64,000 bases of DNA from Diogma glabrata (lineage: Eukaryota > Arthropoda > Insecta > Diptera > Cylindrotomidae), in NCBI GenBank assembly GCA_963693315.1, contig CAVNZG010001042.1, positions 1 to 64,000 on the forward strand. Reading direction: 5' to 3'. Made by a program: the position numbers and the translations under genes. Position 1 is the first letter of the stretch; each line of letters starts with the position of its first letter. The notes under the pieces were generated by a model, which did not search any database, was not told where the DNA came from, and was given only the letters and a program-made list of their open reading frames with translations. Of this stretch, positions 21,028 through 31,092 are shown piece after piece.

Positions 21028-24021
21028 TCATGCTCCATGTAGGAGCGTTGCCAGGTTAATCAGCTTTGAATATTCACCACGGTCATTCGCAACAGCGACA
21101 TAATTACCATGGCAGCCGATTTTTTTAAGGTCGTTTATTACGTCAGTCTCCCATTGTAGTCGTGGTCTACCTCGCGGTCTACCACTCCCTGGGGTACTAA
21201 CGTACATTTTTCTAATCATTCCAGACTGTGAATCGGCTCGTAGAACATGCCCAAACCAGGCAATCCTATTAGAACGGATACAACCTATTATATCAGGACC
21301 CTCAAGAAGGTCTCTGATCTCAAAGTTATACCGGGTTCTATACTCCCCATCGTCTGTCTTAAGTGGACCAAATATGTAGCGTAGGATCTTACGCTCAAAT
21401 ACAGATAAATGCGATTCGTCATTTTGTGTAAGGGTCCAAGTTTGTGACCCATACATCACAACCGGTCTAATCAATGTCTTGTATAACTTGAGCTTGGTGT
21501 TAGTTGATACATACGGTGATCCAAGGAGAGGTTTAATTGAGTAGAAAGTTCGATTACCTGCAGCGATTCGAGCTTTAATATCTGTAAGTATGCTGTTGTT
21601 TGAGTCAAGCAATGATCCCAAATATTTAAAAGATTCAACTCCCTCAATTCGTTCATCGCCGCACATCAAATCTTTCTTCTCAGCCTCTCTTGAAACATTC
21701 ATATGTTTGGTTTTATTGTAGTTAATTTGCAGACCAATTTTCCTAGCACCACTCTCAAGCGACTTGAGAGTCTCACTCATAACAGCTTCACTTCGGCCGA
21801 GGATGACAACATCATCAGCGTAAGCAATCATCTGTACTGAGTTTATTGACAAGATATTGTTATTAGTCGGTAGTTTCTTTTGACGGTACACATATTCCAA
21901 GGCTAGATTAAAAAGTATAGGAGAGATAGCATCACCTTGTCTTAAACCGGGGTCGACTTTAAAAAACTTTGATATTTCGTTCTCTACTCGTACACAGCAT
22001 TGAGAGTTCTGTACTGTCATTTTGCATAGTGATACCAGTTTACCAGGAATTCCCATCGACACCAGAGCAGACCATAGAGTCTCTCGTTCGAGAGAGTCGT
22101 AGGCCTGCCTGAAATCAATGAAAAGTTGGTGCACAGGTATGTTGAACTCTCGACACTTTTCCAAAATCATCCTTATCGAGAAAAGTGCATCGGTGGTACC
22201 TCGGCCCCGCCGGAAACCACACTGATATTCTCCAAACAGTTGTTCAGCAAAAGGATTGAATTTGGATAGCAAAATGTAGGAAAAGATCTTATATGCTGTG
22301 CAGAGGAGAGCGATTCCTCTGTAGTTTGCACATTGTAGGCGATTACCTTTTTTATGGATTGGTATCAGCATAGCTGTGTTCCAGTCCTGTGGCATGGTTT
22401 CAGTCCGCCAGATCATTTGAACAAGTTCAAACAATCTTAAGGATAGAGTTTCGCCACCATGTACAATCATTTCGGATGTTATATCGTCGATACCAGGTGC
22501 TTTATTGCATTTTAGTTTTGACAGCGCCGCATCGAATTCCTCTTTGGTGGGTTCGTCTACATGTACCTTTGACGCACGAATAAGCTTTGCTCGTCGCCCG
22601 ACTTGTTGCTGGTCACTTAAGTTGAGAAGATTCTCAAAATAAGCGGCCCAAGTATCTAAAATATTTTTAAGGTCTACTTGTAGCTCCCCATCTTCATTTT
22701 GAATAGCAGTTGATCTAGTTTGAGGGCCCTTCTTTAAGGTTTTAACCTGTTGAAAGAAGTTACGCGATTGATGTTCCTTATTGAAGCTTTCAATCTCCTC
22801 ACACTGTCTCTTCCACCATTCTCTCTTCGCTCGTCTACATAGCTTTGTAACGGCTTGTCCTGCCAGTTTGTAGTTTTCCTTCGTGGACCTGGTGTTGCGT
22901 CCTTGTAGACACTTCAAATAGCAATCTCTTTTGTATTGAATAGCGTCAAGGCATGCTTGATCCATCCATGGCTTCTGGGAGTGGTTCTGTGGTCGTCCAA
23001 GTATTCCCTCAGCAGCGCTTAAAACAGCATCTTTGAGCAAATACCATGACTTATCGACGACTCCATTAATGGTTTCTGATTTCTCCAATGTTTCGGCAAT
23101 ATGGATTTGATATCTCTCTTCTGTTTCAGCATTCTTTAATGATGAGATGTTAAAACGTTTCCGTTGATTGAATTTTGGAATGCCTGGATTTGGGAAGTGG
23201 AACCTTATCGTTGCACATACAAGGAAGTGATCACTTCCGATGTATGCACCTCTAAAGGATCGCACATCCAGAACGCTCGAAAAGAAACCTGCTGTTACTA
23301 GAACGTGATCAATTTGATTTCGAGTGTTTCCATTCGGTGAGACCCAAGTCTGTTTATGAATCGATCGATGCGGAAAGAACGTACTGGCAATTCTCAAATT
23401 ATTTGATAATGCAAACTCAGTCATTCTCTCACCATTATCATTCGAATTCAAATGCAGGCTGTTGGGACCCACCACATTTCCATAAGAGATATCTCTTCCA
23501 ACCTGTCCATTAAAGTCACCAAGAACCATAATGAAGTCGCGTGTTGGTGTTTGTTTCATAACCTCTTCCAGTGCTATGTAGAAATTATCCTTCTCGTCAA
23601 CGGTCTTAGCTTCAGTTGGTGCATGCACGGCAATAAGAGAAATATTGTTATATGTACCACGTACACGTAGGTAGCAGATCCTCTCACTGACCGGGATGAA
23701 TTTCATCACGGCTTCTTGTATGCGTGCACCAACAAGAAAGCCAGTACCAAATTCTCTTCGGGAAGGATGACCACTACAATATAGAGAGTGACTATCCAAA
23801 TCTTGTTTTCCGATTATCGGCTGTCTAATTTCTTGTAGAGCAATAATATCCATCCTATACCTCTCAGCCTCTGTTTCCAGACTTATAAGAGCATCAGGAG
23901 CGCTCAGGCTGCGCACGTTCCACGTTCCGATTCGGTAGTCTGGTCCTTTTTCACGTCCAGGTAAAATTGTGTTTTTTTGTCCGGGTCTGTTATTCTTTTT
24001 CTGATAACCAAATTTAACATA
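21028..24021 (-). CDS. RTE-type endonuclease-reverse transcriptase (element B)
   Basis: Frame open from just after a TAA at 24022-24024 to 21028. The EN begins at IGTWNVRSL (upstream of 23916, so the GTG there cannot be the real start) and carries IIALQEIRQP, MVLGDFNGQVG and GSDHFLV. RT follows (NKAPGIDDITSEM; NYRGIALLCTAYK; FRRGRGTTDALF; IDFRQAYDSLER; LRQGDAISPILFNL; catalytic AYADDVVIL). The C-terminus (GSGRPRGRPRLQWETDV) is typical of RTE-like elements. No ATG lies between the TAA and the EN, so translation needs readthrough, reinitiation or another start. Otherwise intact, about 998 codons. Confidence 0.9.
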   Translation of the reverse strand, partial: YVKFGYQKKNNRPGQKNTILPGREKGPDYRIGTWNVRSLSAPDALISLETEAERYRMDIIALQEIRQPIIGKQDLDSHSLYCSGHPSRREFGTGFLVGARIQEAVMKFIPVSERICYLRVRGTYNNISLIAVHAPTEAKTVDEKDNFYIALEEVMKQTPTRDFIMVLGDFNGQVGRDISYGNVVGPNSLHLNSNDNGERMTEFALSNNLRIASTFFPHRSIHKQTWVSPNGNTRNQIDHVLVTAGFFSSVLDVRSFRGAYIGSDHFLVCATIRFHFPNPGIPKFNQRKRFNISSLKNAETEERYQIHIAETLEKSETINGVVDKSWYLLKDAVLSAAEGILGRPQNHSQKPWMDQACLDAIQYKRDCYLKCLQGRNTRSTKENYKLAGQAVTKLCRRAKREWWKRQCEEIESFNKEHQSRNFFQQVKTLKKGPQTRSTAIQNEDGELQVDLKNILDTWAAYFENLLNLSDQQQVGRRAKLIRASKVHVDEPTKEEFDAALSKLKCNKAPGIDDITSEMIVHGGETLSLRLFELVQMIWRTETMPQDWNTAMLIPIHKKGNRLQCANYRGIALLCTAYKIFSYILLSKFNPFAEQLFGEYQCGFRRGRGTTDALFSIRMILEKCREFNIPVHQLFIDFRQAYDSLERETLWSALVSMGIPGKLVSLCKMTVQNSQCCVRVENEISKFFKVDPGLRQGDAISPILFNLALEYVYRQKKLPTNNNILSINSVQMIAYADDVVILGRSEAVMSETLKSLESGARKIGLQINYNKTKHMNVSREAEKKDLMCGDERIEGVESFKYLGSLLDSNNSILTDIKARIAAGNRTFYSIKPLLGSPYVSTNTKLKLYKTLIRPVVMYGSQTWTLTQNDESHLSVFERKILRYIFGPLKTDDGEYRTRYNFEIRDLLEGPDIIGCIRSNRIAWFGHVLRADSQSGMIRKMYVSTPGSGRPRGRPRLQWETDVINDLKKIGCHGNYVAVANDRGEYSKLINLATLLHGA

Positions 24022-24246
24022 TTAGTTTTTTTCCGGGGTTAGGGTGTTAACCTTAGGCCCAACCCAAATTGTCGTGAATGGGTCCGTTCTGCATATTAAG
24101 GTCACCAGAAACAACCTTTTTACACGTTTATATAGCGAGCCGCTTGATTCAAGACAGACGCCCGCTCCAAGCCGCCCCTGACATGGAGAACAGACGCTTG
24201 AGTCACATTGGTCGTAAGGCGCCAATTCGTCGTGATGTAGCGTCAT
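24022..24246 (-). CDS. Short 5' ORF of element B, same frame as the RT ORF
   Basis: Starts at ATG 24246, four bases inside the element, and runs 74 codons (MTLHHDELAPYDQ...) to a TAA immediately before, and in the same frame as, the large ORF. Cys-containing, not recognised. It may be the real N-terminus of one long ORF interrupted by a stop, or a separate leader ORF. Confidence 0.4.
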   Translation of the reverse strand: MTLHHDELAPYDQCDSSVCSPCQGRLGAGVCLESSGSLYKRVKRLFLVTLICRTDPFTTIWVGPKVNTLTPEKN

Positions 24247-24594
24247 TGACGGTTTTGCATTAGAATTAGTTTTAATGCAACATTTTGAATAACAATTTTT
24301 AGGTTGTGGGTAAGCTGGGTACTTCTGGGTAAGCAAAGCATTTAGAGAGAATTATTTGTTTTTGTTAAAGAGATTTTTTGTAATTAATTTCAAAAAGATT
24401 GCGACATATATTTATTTAGGAATTTAAAACATTTACGTTTTAGGCCAAGCTTCAACTGACTAAATGTGGTAATTTCGGGTTATTAACACCTAAAATTGGT
24501 CGGCTATCCTATCAAATTACTACTTTAACGAAATTTTTTCTGTAATGTATGAGTTAACTACTTACTAGGATTCGTTACTAGTGCCGGGAAAAAT

Positions 24595-24760
24595 ATCGAT
24601 ACATTTCGATATTTATTGAAATATCGAACAACGATATCGGAATGATAAAGTATCGATAAATCGATATATCAATATATCAATAAATCGATATATTTTGATA
24701 GATCTATATATTGATTTTATCAATATCTTTTTGATATTGATATTTTCGGTTTGTTTTATT
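24595..24760. repeat. TATCGATA-rich tract
   Basis: A dozen or so ATCGATA/TCGATATT/TATCAATAT elements in 165 bp, preceded by TAGTGCCGGGAAAAATATCG, which resembles the end of TATCGATA-rich hAT-like MITEs. TATCGATA is also an insect core-promoter/insulator word, but no gene start is nearby. Duplicated at 40089-40254. Confidence 0.55.
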
Positions 24761-24784
24761 TTAAAAAGGAATTGGTTAGCAAAT

Positions 24785-25020
24785 AAAAAAGTCCAAGCGG
24801 CACGTATATCCGCTAGAAATAGGTCGATTTCGAGATCCCACAGTTTTGTGTACCAGTAGAATCTGATGTATCAGTATCTAATTACAAACAAATATCGAAC
24901 AAATTAAAAAAAAATTAGCTACATATAAGTTTTGCTTATATGTAGCTAATCTATCCAATTTTGCAACAAACAAATATCAAAGTTACCACAGAACATATGT
25001 GTGACAATTTATGACACAAA
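24785..25020. repeat. AAGTCCAAGCGG-type interspersed repeat (third unit)
   Basis: Shares the AGTCCAAGCGGCA...ATATCCGCTAGAAATAGGT core and the AGTAGAATCTGATGTATCAG stretch with 16490-16745. Inside it, 24914-24951 is a perfect 16 bp-arm hairpin (ATTAGCTACATATAAG, loop TTTTG, complement). Duplicated at 40279-40514. Confidence 0.6.
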
Positions 25021-25194
25021 CCTGCTCTATATCATATGTCGTGCAATTACTGCAAAATATGAAAATAGTTTATTTCTAAGAAAAAATAATTAATTAATTA
25101 ATTATTAATTTATTCTATTCAAATCTTTTTATTTTTTTTTTCACTGACTGTTATAAGGTTCTTGGAAATTGTAGTTGGGGATTGTTGCAATCTT

Positions 25195-26125
25195 TTTTGT
25201 TGAAGCCAACAAGTCAAAAATCTCTTACTGCAGAGGTTTATATGTATAAGAAACGGATAAAAATGTTACAACAGATTCTAAATTTATGAAGTTTTTAAAA
25301 ATATTAGTATCCAAACGGCCGTTATAATGGATTTAAAAAACCAATTTTTTTCTAGTATAAAGCCTCTAGTTCCTTAACAATGTGTCAAATTTGTCTGATT
25401 TACGAACTTGTTCAAAACATTAATAAAACACACATTTTTAAGAAAGGCTTTTTGATCTGGCTCTACAAATGCGTCCGTGAGAGTGCTGGTTGATTCAAAC
25501 GCATTTTGCGTTTTACAAGCTTTTTTGTTGGAGCCGCTCACTCAGAATCCTCCAACTGCAGAAGTTCCTTTTTGAAAGAAATTAATTAAAAAGGTTTCAA
25601 AAATTCTAAATTTATGAAGTTCTTAAAAATATTAATATCCAAACAGCCGTTACACTGGATCTAAAAAACAGAATTTTTTTCAAGTATAAAGCCTCTAGTT
25701 TCTTAACCATGTGTCGGATTTGGCTGATTTACAAACTTGTCCAAGATATTAATAAAATACACATTTCTAAAAAAGGTTTCTTATCTGACTTTACAAATGC
25801 GACCATGAGAGTGCCGGTTGTTTCAAAAAAAAATTTTTTGTTGCAAACTTTTTTGTTGGAGCCGCTTACTCAGGAACCTCTAGCTGCAGAGGTATAATTT
25901 AAAAACAAATTGATAAAAAAGGTTCTAAACATTTTAAATTTGTAAATCTTTTAAAATATTAGTATCCAAACGCCGTTTTAACGGTTTAAAAAATCAATTT
26001 TTTTTATAAAAACGCCTCTAGTTTCTTAACCACGTGTCGGATTATACTGATTCACGAATTTGTCTAAGATAATAATAGAACACACATATACAGAAGTTCT
26101 ATTTGATCTACCTCAACAAATACGA
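25195..26125. repeat. ~325 bp tandem repeat, about 2.9 units
   Basis: Landmark TATCCAAACGGCCGTT recurs near 25308, 25636 (as TATCCAAACAGCCGTT) and 25963 (as TATCCAAACGCCGTTT). Each is followed by GCCTCTAGTT-CTTAAC, an ACACA block, GAGAGTGC-GGTTG, TTTTTTGTTGGAGCCGCT and CTGCAGA. Units are about 85-90% alike by eye. Satellite-like. Duplicated at 40689-41619. Confidence 0.8.
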
Positions 26126-26986
26126 CCGTGAGTCTGCCTACCGGTCGTTTTCGTTATATCTCATATCGTTTATATATATATGAGTTTTTTTTTCATATAT
26201 GTACCACTTTTGTGCGTGGGGTCAACGGATCTTTATAATTTAGTATGTTGTTTGGTTACATAAAAGAAGGTTCTCCTGAAAATTTCAGATCTCTAGGTGC
26301 CTTTGGGCCCAAAATAAGGCCCCTTAAAGGTCTAAAAATAGTTGTTTTTACGTATTTTTGTCTATATTTTAAATCATCGTAGCTCAGTGCCCCGAGTTTA
26401 TATTTTGATCCCAAGGGTCGCAACACCTCCGGTTACGGGGTTTCGTTGAAATAGACCATGTTGCAGAGAAAAATCGAAAAATTGTCGTTTTTTAAATGAA
26501 CGTAGGAGATGACTGAATTGACGTATTGACCTCTGCGATCTTATTTAAAAGGTATTTTTATTACTTGTTTAAAATGCATAGATTTAAGATCAGTTGGAAA
26601 ACGACGGAGATACATCCGTTGAAAGATGGCTTAATTTCGAAAAATAGCGTTTTTGCGAGATTTTGATAGGCCGTAACTTCGTTCTAATAGAATAAATCTC
26701 TTTGAAATTTTTTGTGAAAGTAGTCAAATATATATAGTTTAAAGCCCTGTAAATTAGGTTCTTGTTTCTTGCTTCTATAGCCGAGAACAAGGCTCTAGAA
26801 ATCGTGGAATTTTCCTTATCAGTACATTGAAAGTTTATTGTTCATTCACACAATGAACGACAATGATAAAAAAACTTTGAGATCACTTTTTGATGGATCT
26901 GGGTTATATCTTTAAAATGAGCTTTTCTAAAAATCCTTATATGCTTTAGGAACGTTTTTTTTTTTTTTTTTTTTCTTTATCTCCAT

Positions 26987-29775
26987 TTAGGAGCATAGGG
27001 CGTCTACTAGACTGGACCATCTATCTCTGTTGGGGGCAATCGCTTTCAGTTCACCCCATGTCTTGCCAATTTGTTTTGCTTCAGCTAGCACCGTTTTCTT
27101 CCATGTCATGGGTGGTCTTCCAACTCTCCTTTTACCTTGTGGATTCCACTCTAGGGACATCCTTGTTATATTTTCGACTGATTTTCTCAGTGTATGTCCT
27201 ATCCATCTCCATTTTCTTTGTTTTATCTCGGTCTCAATGTCTAACTGCTCTGTCTGCCGTAGAAGTTCCTGGTTACTGATGGTGTTTGGCCAGAAGCATT
27301 TGATCAGTCTTCTCAGCCATTTGTTCACAAACACCTGTAGTTTATTTGTGATCTTTCTTGTTTGTTTCCACGTTTCACACCCATACAGCAGTACTGACTT
27401 GACACATGCATTGAACATTCGTAGCTTTGTCTTTCTTGACAGGACGGATGCATTCCAGATCTTGTGAAGCATATTGAACGTATTTCTGGCTTTGTTAATA
27501 CGCTGACTGATATCTTCTTCAGTCCCGCCTGTTTTTGCTACAGTACAACCAAGGTACACAAATTTGTCAACTTCGTCAACTTGAGTGTTGTTGTGTTATC
27601 GTTTTGGTGTTCAATCTCATAGCCTTTGTTTTTCTGATATTAATGTTGAGACCAACTTCATGTGCAAGGGTTGAAAGCTTCTGTATTTTCTGCTGCATGT
27701 CCGTATGTGTGTGTAAGTAGACAGATGTCATCTGCGTAGTCTAGATCATTGAGCCGTCTTGTTGTATTCCATTGGATTCCATTTGGACTTGCATCATCGA
27801 GCTTTCTCATGATACTATCTAGTACTATTAGGAATAGTAGCGGGGATAGTACACAGCCTTGTCTCACTCCTCGGTGGTTGTAGTATTCATCACTTTGCTG
27901 TCCTTTGTATTGTATTCTGTTTCCAGCATCCCGATACATTTCTTTGATTAGATCAACTATTTTCTTCGGGACGCCCATTTCACAAAGTGTCTTCCATATC
28001 GCGCTTCTGTTGATTGAGTCGAAGGCGCGTTCGAAGTCCACGAAGAGGAGATACAATGGTGAATTCCATTCATTTGATTGCTCAATGATGATACGGATTG
28101 TGTTAATATGATCGGTACAGCTTCTTCCTGGTCTAAAGCCGGCTTGTTCATTTCTTAGTTTCGTGTTAATTGATGGAGATATTCTTTCGAGAATGATCAT
28201 CGCTAGTATTTTCATTATTGTGTTGAGCAGAGATATACCTCTCCAATTTTTGCATTCTCTTAGATCACCTTTCTTTGGGATTGTTATGGTTAAACCTTCT
28301 TTCCATTTGGTTGGTATTTTACCTTCGTTCCATACAGCAGCTAATAGTGGTGTTAACTTCCCGTTCCGTTGGTGGATGGGTGCTGATAGTTTCGTTATAG
28401 TTGTCATCCGGAGACTGCAAATTATCTTCATGTTGGTGGCAGTTGTCTTCGAAGTATTCTTTCCATCTATTTAGCTGTTGTTCATGTGTTGTGAGGGTTT
28501 GACTAGATTTATCCTTTATTGGTGGAGTGTTTGTATATTTGTTTGTGACCTTTCTCACGTATTTGTGTAGTGTGCGCATATTTCTATTAGCTGCTGCTGT
28601 TTTCGCAGTCTTGAGAATGCTCTCTGTATATCTTCTGCGATCATTCCTTGCCATCTTTTTAACTTATTTTGCTGTACTTTCATATTTGTTGCGGATCTTT
28701 GTTGTGTTCTGGTGACACAACTGCAACTTGAGCTGTAGACGCTCTTCAATTTTCTTCCATGTATCATCGCTAATCCATGGTTTCCGTGATTTGTCTTGGT
28801 ATCCTAGCACATCTGTAGCTGTAGTTATTTGTATTTTTGTCGCTCAACCTGTTGATGTTAAATTTCCTCTGACATGGCTTGTTGTGTTTTACAGCGGCTG
28901 GTTTAATTTTGAATGTTGCAATTACCAGTTGGTGGTCGCTGTGTATGTCTGCTCCTCGCTTTGCTCTGACGTCTTGTAGTGAGGATAGAAACTTCTTATT
29001 CACCAGTGCGTGATCAATTTGATTCTTGGTTCTTCCATTTGGTGATGTCCAAGTGTATTTATGTATGTTCTTGTGTGGGAACTTGCTGCCTCCTATGAAT
29101 AGTTGATGTGACACAACAATCGATGAGCCTGTCTCCATTATTGTTACGTGTTGATTCTAGTGCATGTTTACCCATGATTGATTCCATTCCGGTGTTGTTG
29201 GTTCCAATTTTGGCATTGAAATCACCTTGTATTATTTTGATGTCATTTCGGTGTGCACTAGCCAGCGTTGCTTGGAGCTGTTCGTAGAATTCATCTTTTG
29301 TCGCATCATCAGCTTCTTCGGTAGGTGCATAGCACTGTATGATCGTTGTATTTTTAATTTTCGATTGGAACCTTGCTGTTATTATTCTGCTACTGATTGG
29401 TTTCCATTCGAGAAGTGCTTTCTTTGCGTTAGGTGTTGTTAATATTGCTACGCCTTGTTCATGTGTGTTGGATTTACCAGAGAACATCATGTAATTTCCT
29501 GTAGTTGTTATTAACTCTCCGCTGTTTTTCCATCTTACTTCACTGAGTCCTAGTATCTCGATGTTATATTCTTTCATTACTTTCTCAACTTGTGCTAACC
29601 GCGATGCTTCTATCAGAGTTCTGACATTCCAGTTTCCTACTCGTGTCCGGGTACGATACCTAAGGGTCGATATTTGATTATTCCGGTTTGTTTTACTTTG
29701 TTTCTTTCTAGTATTCGTTTCTTTAATCATTTGAATTTCGGATTCACCTTTCGGATTAACGGGTGATTGGGCCAT
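26987..29775 (-). pseudogene. RTE-type EN-RT ORF broken by about five frameshifts (element C)
   Basis: Reading 5' to 3' on the minus strand, overlapping frames carry successive pieces of one protein. 29775-29059 has an N-terminal basic tail and EN (VGNWNVRTL; LSEVRWKNSGE; QGDFNAKIG). 29138-28770 holds the rest of EN (KNQIDHALVN; SDHQLVI). 28767-28319 is the linker. 28431-27658 is RT (GLTITIPKKGDL; FRPGRSCTDHI; FVDFERAFDSI; VRQGCVLSPLLF; catalytic YADDICLL). 27559-26987 is the C-terminal region (WRWIGHTLRK; GKRRVGRPPMTW). The frameshifts make it non-autonomous, although its ends are intact. Confidence 0.85.
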
Positions 29776-29880
29776 CGAATCCTAGCCAGTTTCCAGGGCT
29801 GCTGGATAAGATATACTGGCATACCGTGGGCGAGATATTCCTGCTTCAATGTGATTCAATCATATTTCCATATTTTTCTG

Positions 29881-29940
29881 GGAAGTTCCCAAGCGGTCAC
29901 CCGTTTAAGTTCGCACCCTTCCCAGTGTTGCTTAGCTTCC
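29881..29940 (-). promoter_or_regulatory. 5S rRNA-like internal Pol III promoter in LINE element C
   Basis: On the minus strand the 60 bases begin GGAAGCTAAGCA (5S box A region) and reach GGGTGACCGCTTGGGAA (5S box C region) with correct spacing and an intermediate GGGTGCGAACTT. The block starts at element position 46; in 5S rRNA the same GGAAGC starts at about position 47. A type 1 Pol III promoter would thus place the start at the element's 5' end. The first 45 bases are not obviously 5S-like. Duplicated at 45375-45434. Confidence 0.8.
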
Positions 29941-30141
29941 TTGTAAGTGATGTTGTTGACTTATCCACTTCTCCATCTCGCCCACGCTTTAGGAACGTAG
30001 CTATATCAATTTAAAAAATTCACCGAATGCAAAGTATGGGTTTTTCGAGTGCCATAATTTGTTTTTATATGCAATTTTCGGACACCTTAAGAGCGTAATA
30101 AAATAGCCATAAAATTTGATCTTTGTAATATAATACTACGG

Positions 30142-31075
30142 CACTTTGGAAAAGGTTTTTAAAATAATGGGTGGAATATTGTCCATTCCTGATGCTTTGT
30201 TGATTTTTAACCCCTTTAAAAGTTTAGCGACTATTTTGGGTTTGAAGTGAAGTTCATTCATATTAACTCCTGAAGACTGGATTTGGGTTATTTTTTTAGG
30301 AGTTTCCAAAACAGTGGAGTTCACAGCAAAGCGTTCAGCGAACAAGTTAGCTTTTCTTGCGGGATCATTGACAATTAAATCACCATCAATAATGGGGGGA
30401 ATAGAAAATTTCGTACCAGAATTTAAAGAATTAATGGCACTGTAGAAACTCTTGTCAGAAACAGACATAGACGTAAGTTTTGAGGCTTTCGCTCTGTCAA
30501 TTTCGGACTTTTCGTTTGAGATAATCTGATTGGATATTTTGTTATTTTGTTGACCTTAAGATATTGGGATCGATTAGTGGGAGTTTTGTTATGAATCCAA
30601 ATATTAAATGATCTACGTTTGTTTCTCAGTGCCATTTTGGCAGCTTTCGAATACAAGTATTTTTGTTTGGATTTTACTATGGAGAAAGGGACAAATTTAT
30701 TGATAGCAAATTAGATGGTTTCTGTAAAGTTTTGAGCAGAAACATTTACATTGTCAGTGTAAAAACAATGACGGTCGAAAGGGAAACCATGGAAAAAATT
30801 TTGAAGACCACTCTTATCCATTCTTGAGTAGTGAAATATTTTACGGGGTTTGGGAGCTGTAGTCTTAAGTGAGTGAGTTTTGATAACTGATGAGATTAAA
30901 TAATGATCAGAATTTCCAATACTACCTTTCGCGACATCGTCACTCGTAATATCTGGCATTGTGGTAAGATAGAGATCTAAAAGAAAACTATTATCACCGC
31001 CATTACGGGGAGTAAAATAGGGGAGTATTACGGGAGTAAAATTACACTCCCCATTACGGGGAGTAAAAAAATTTC
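30142..31075 (-). pseudogene. Inverted fragment of the Jockey/CR1-type LINE, copy 1
   Basis: Minus-strand copy of the 18480-19345 part of the LINE at 18214 (EN end to just before the RT core), about 97% alike. It has several frame breaks and truncation at both ends (homology stops at TTTTCCAAAG near 30150). At the other end, 31005-31075, the word ACTCCCCGTAATGG is locally repeated three times in mixed lengths, a rearrangement scar. Inserted inside the TIR-bearing transposon. Confidence 0.85.
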
Positions 31076-31092
31076 TGAGAATATCTGATGCT

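Larger units (their letters stand above)
21007..24250 (-). mobile_element. Full-length RTE-type LINE (element B), copy 1
   Basis: Bounded by 10 bp TSDs GGTTTTGCAT at 20997-21006 and 24251-24260. The A-run at the 3' end (T-run 21007-21020 on the plus strand) identifies the minus orientation. It is 3.24 kb, a normal length for RTE-clade LINEs, and nothing appears deleted. Confidence 0.88.
26956..29985 (-). mobile_element. Full-length RTE-type LINE (element C), copy 1
   Basis: Flanked by a 13 bp TSD GCTTTAGGAACGT (26943-26955 and 29986-29998), with a poly(A) tail (T-run 26956-26974 on the plus strand). 3,030 bp. It inserted into the TIR-bearing transposon, so it is younger than that element. 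The 5' end contains a 5S rRNA-like promoter block. Confidence 0.9.

Noticed and set aside
27030..28979. Plus-strand frames opposite element C (for example 145, 103 and 83 codons; hydrophobic)
   Set aside because: Antisense shadows of the RTE-type ORF; the same frames reappear in the duplicate.
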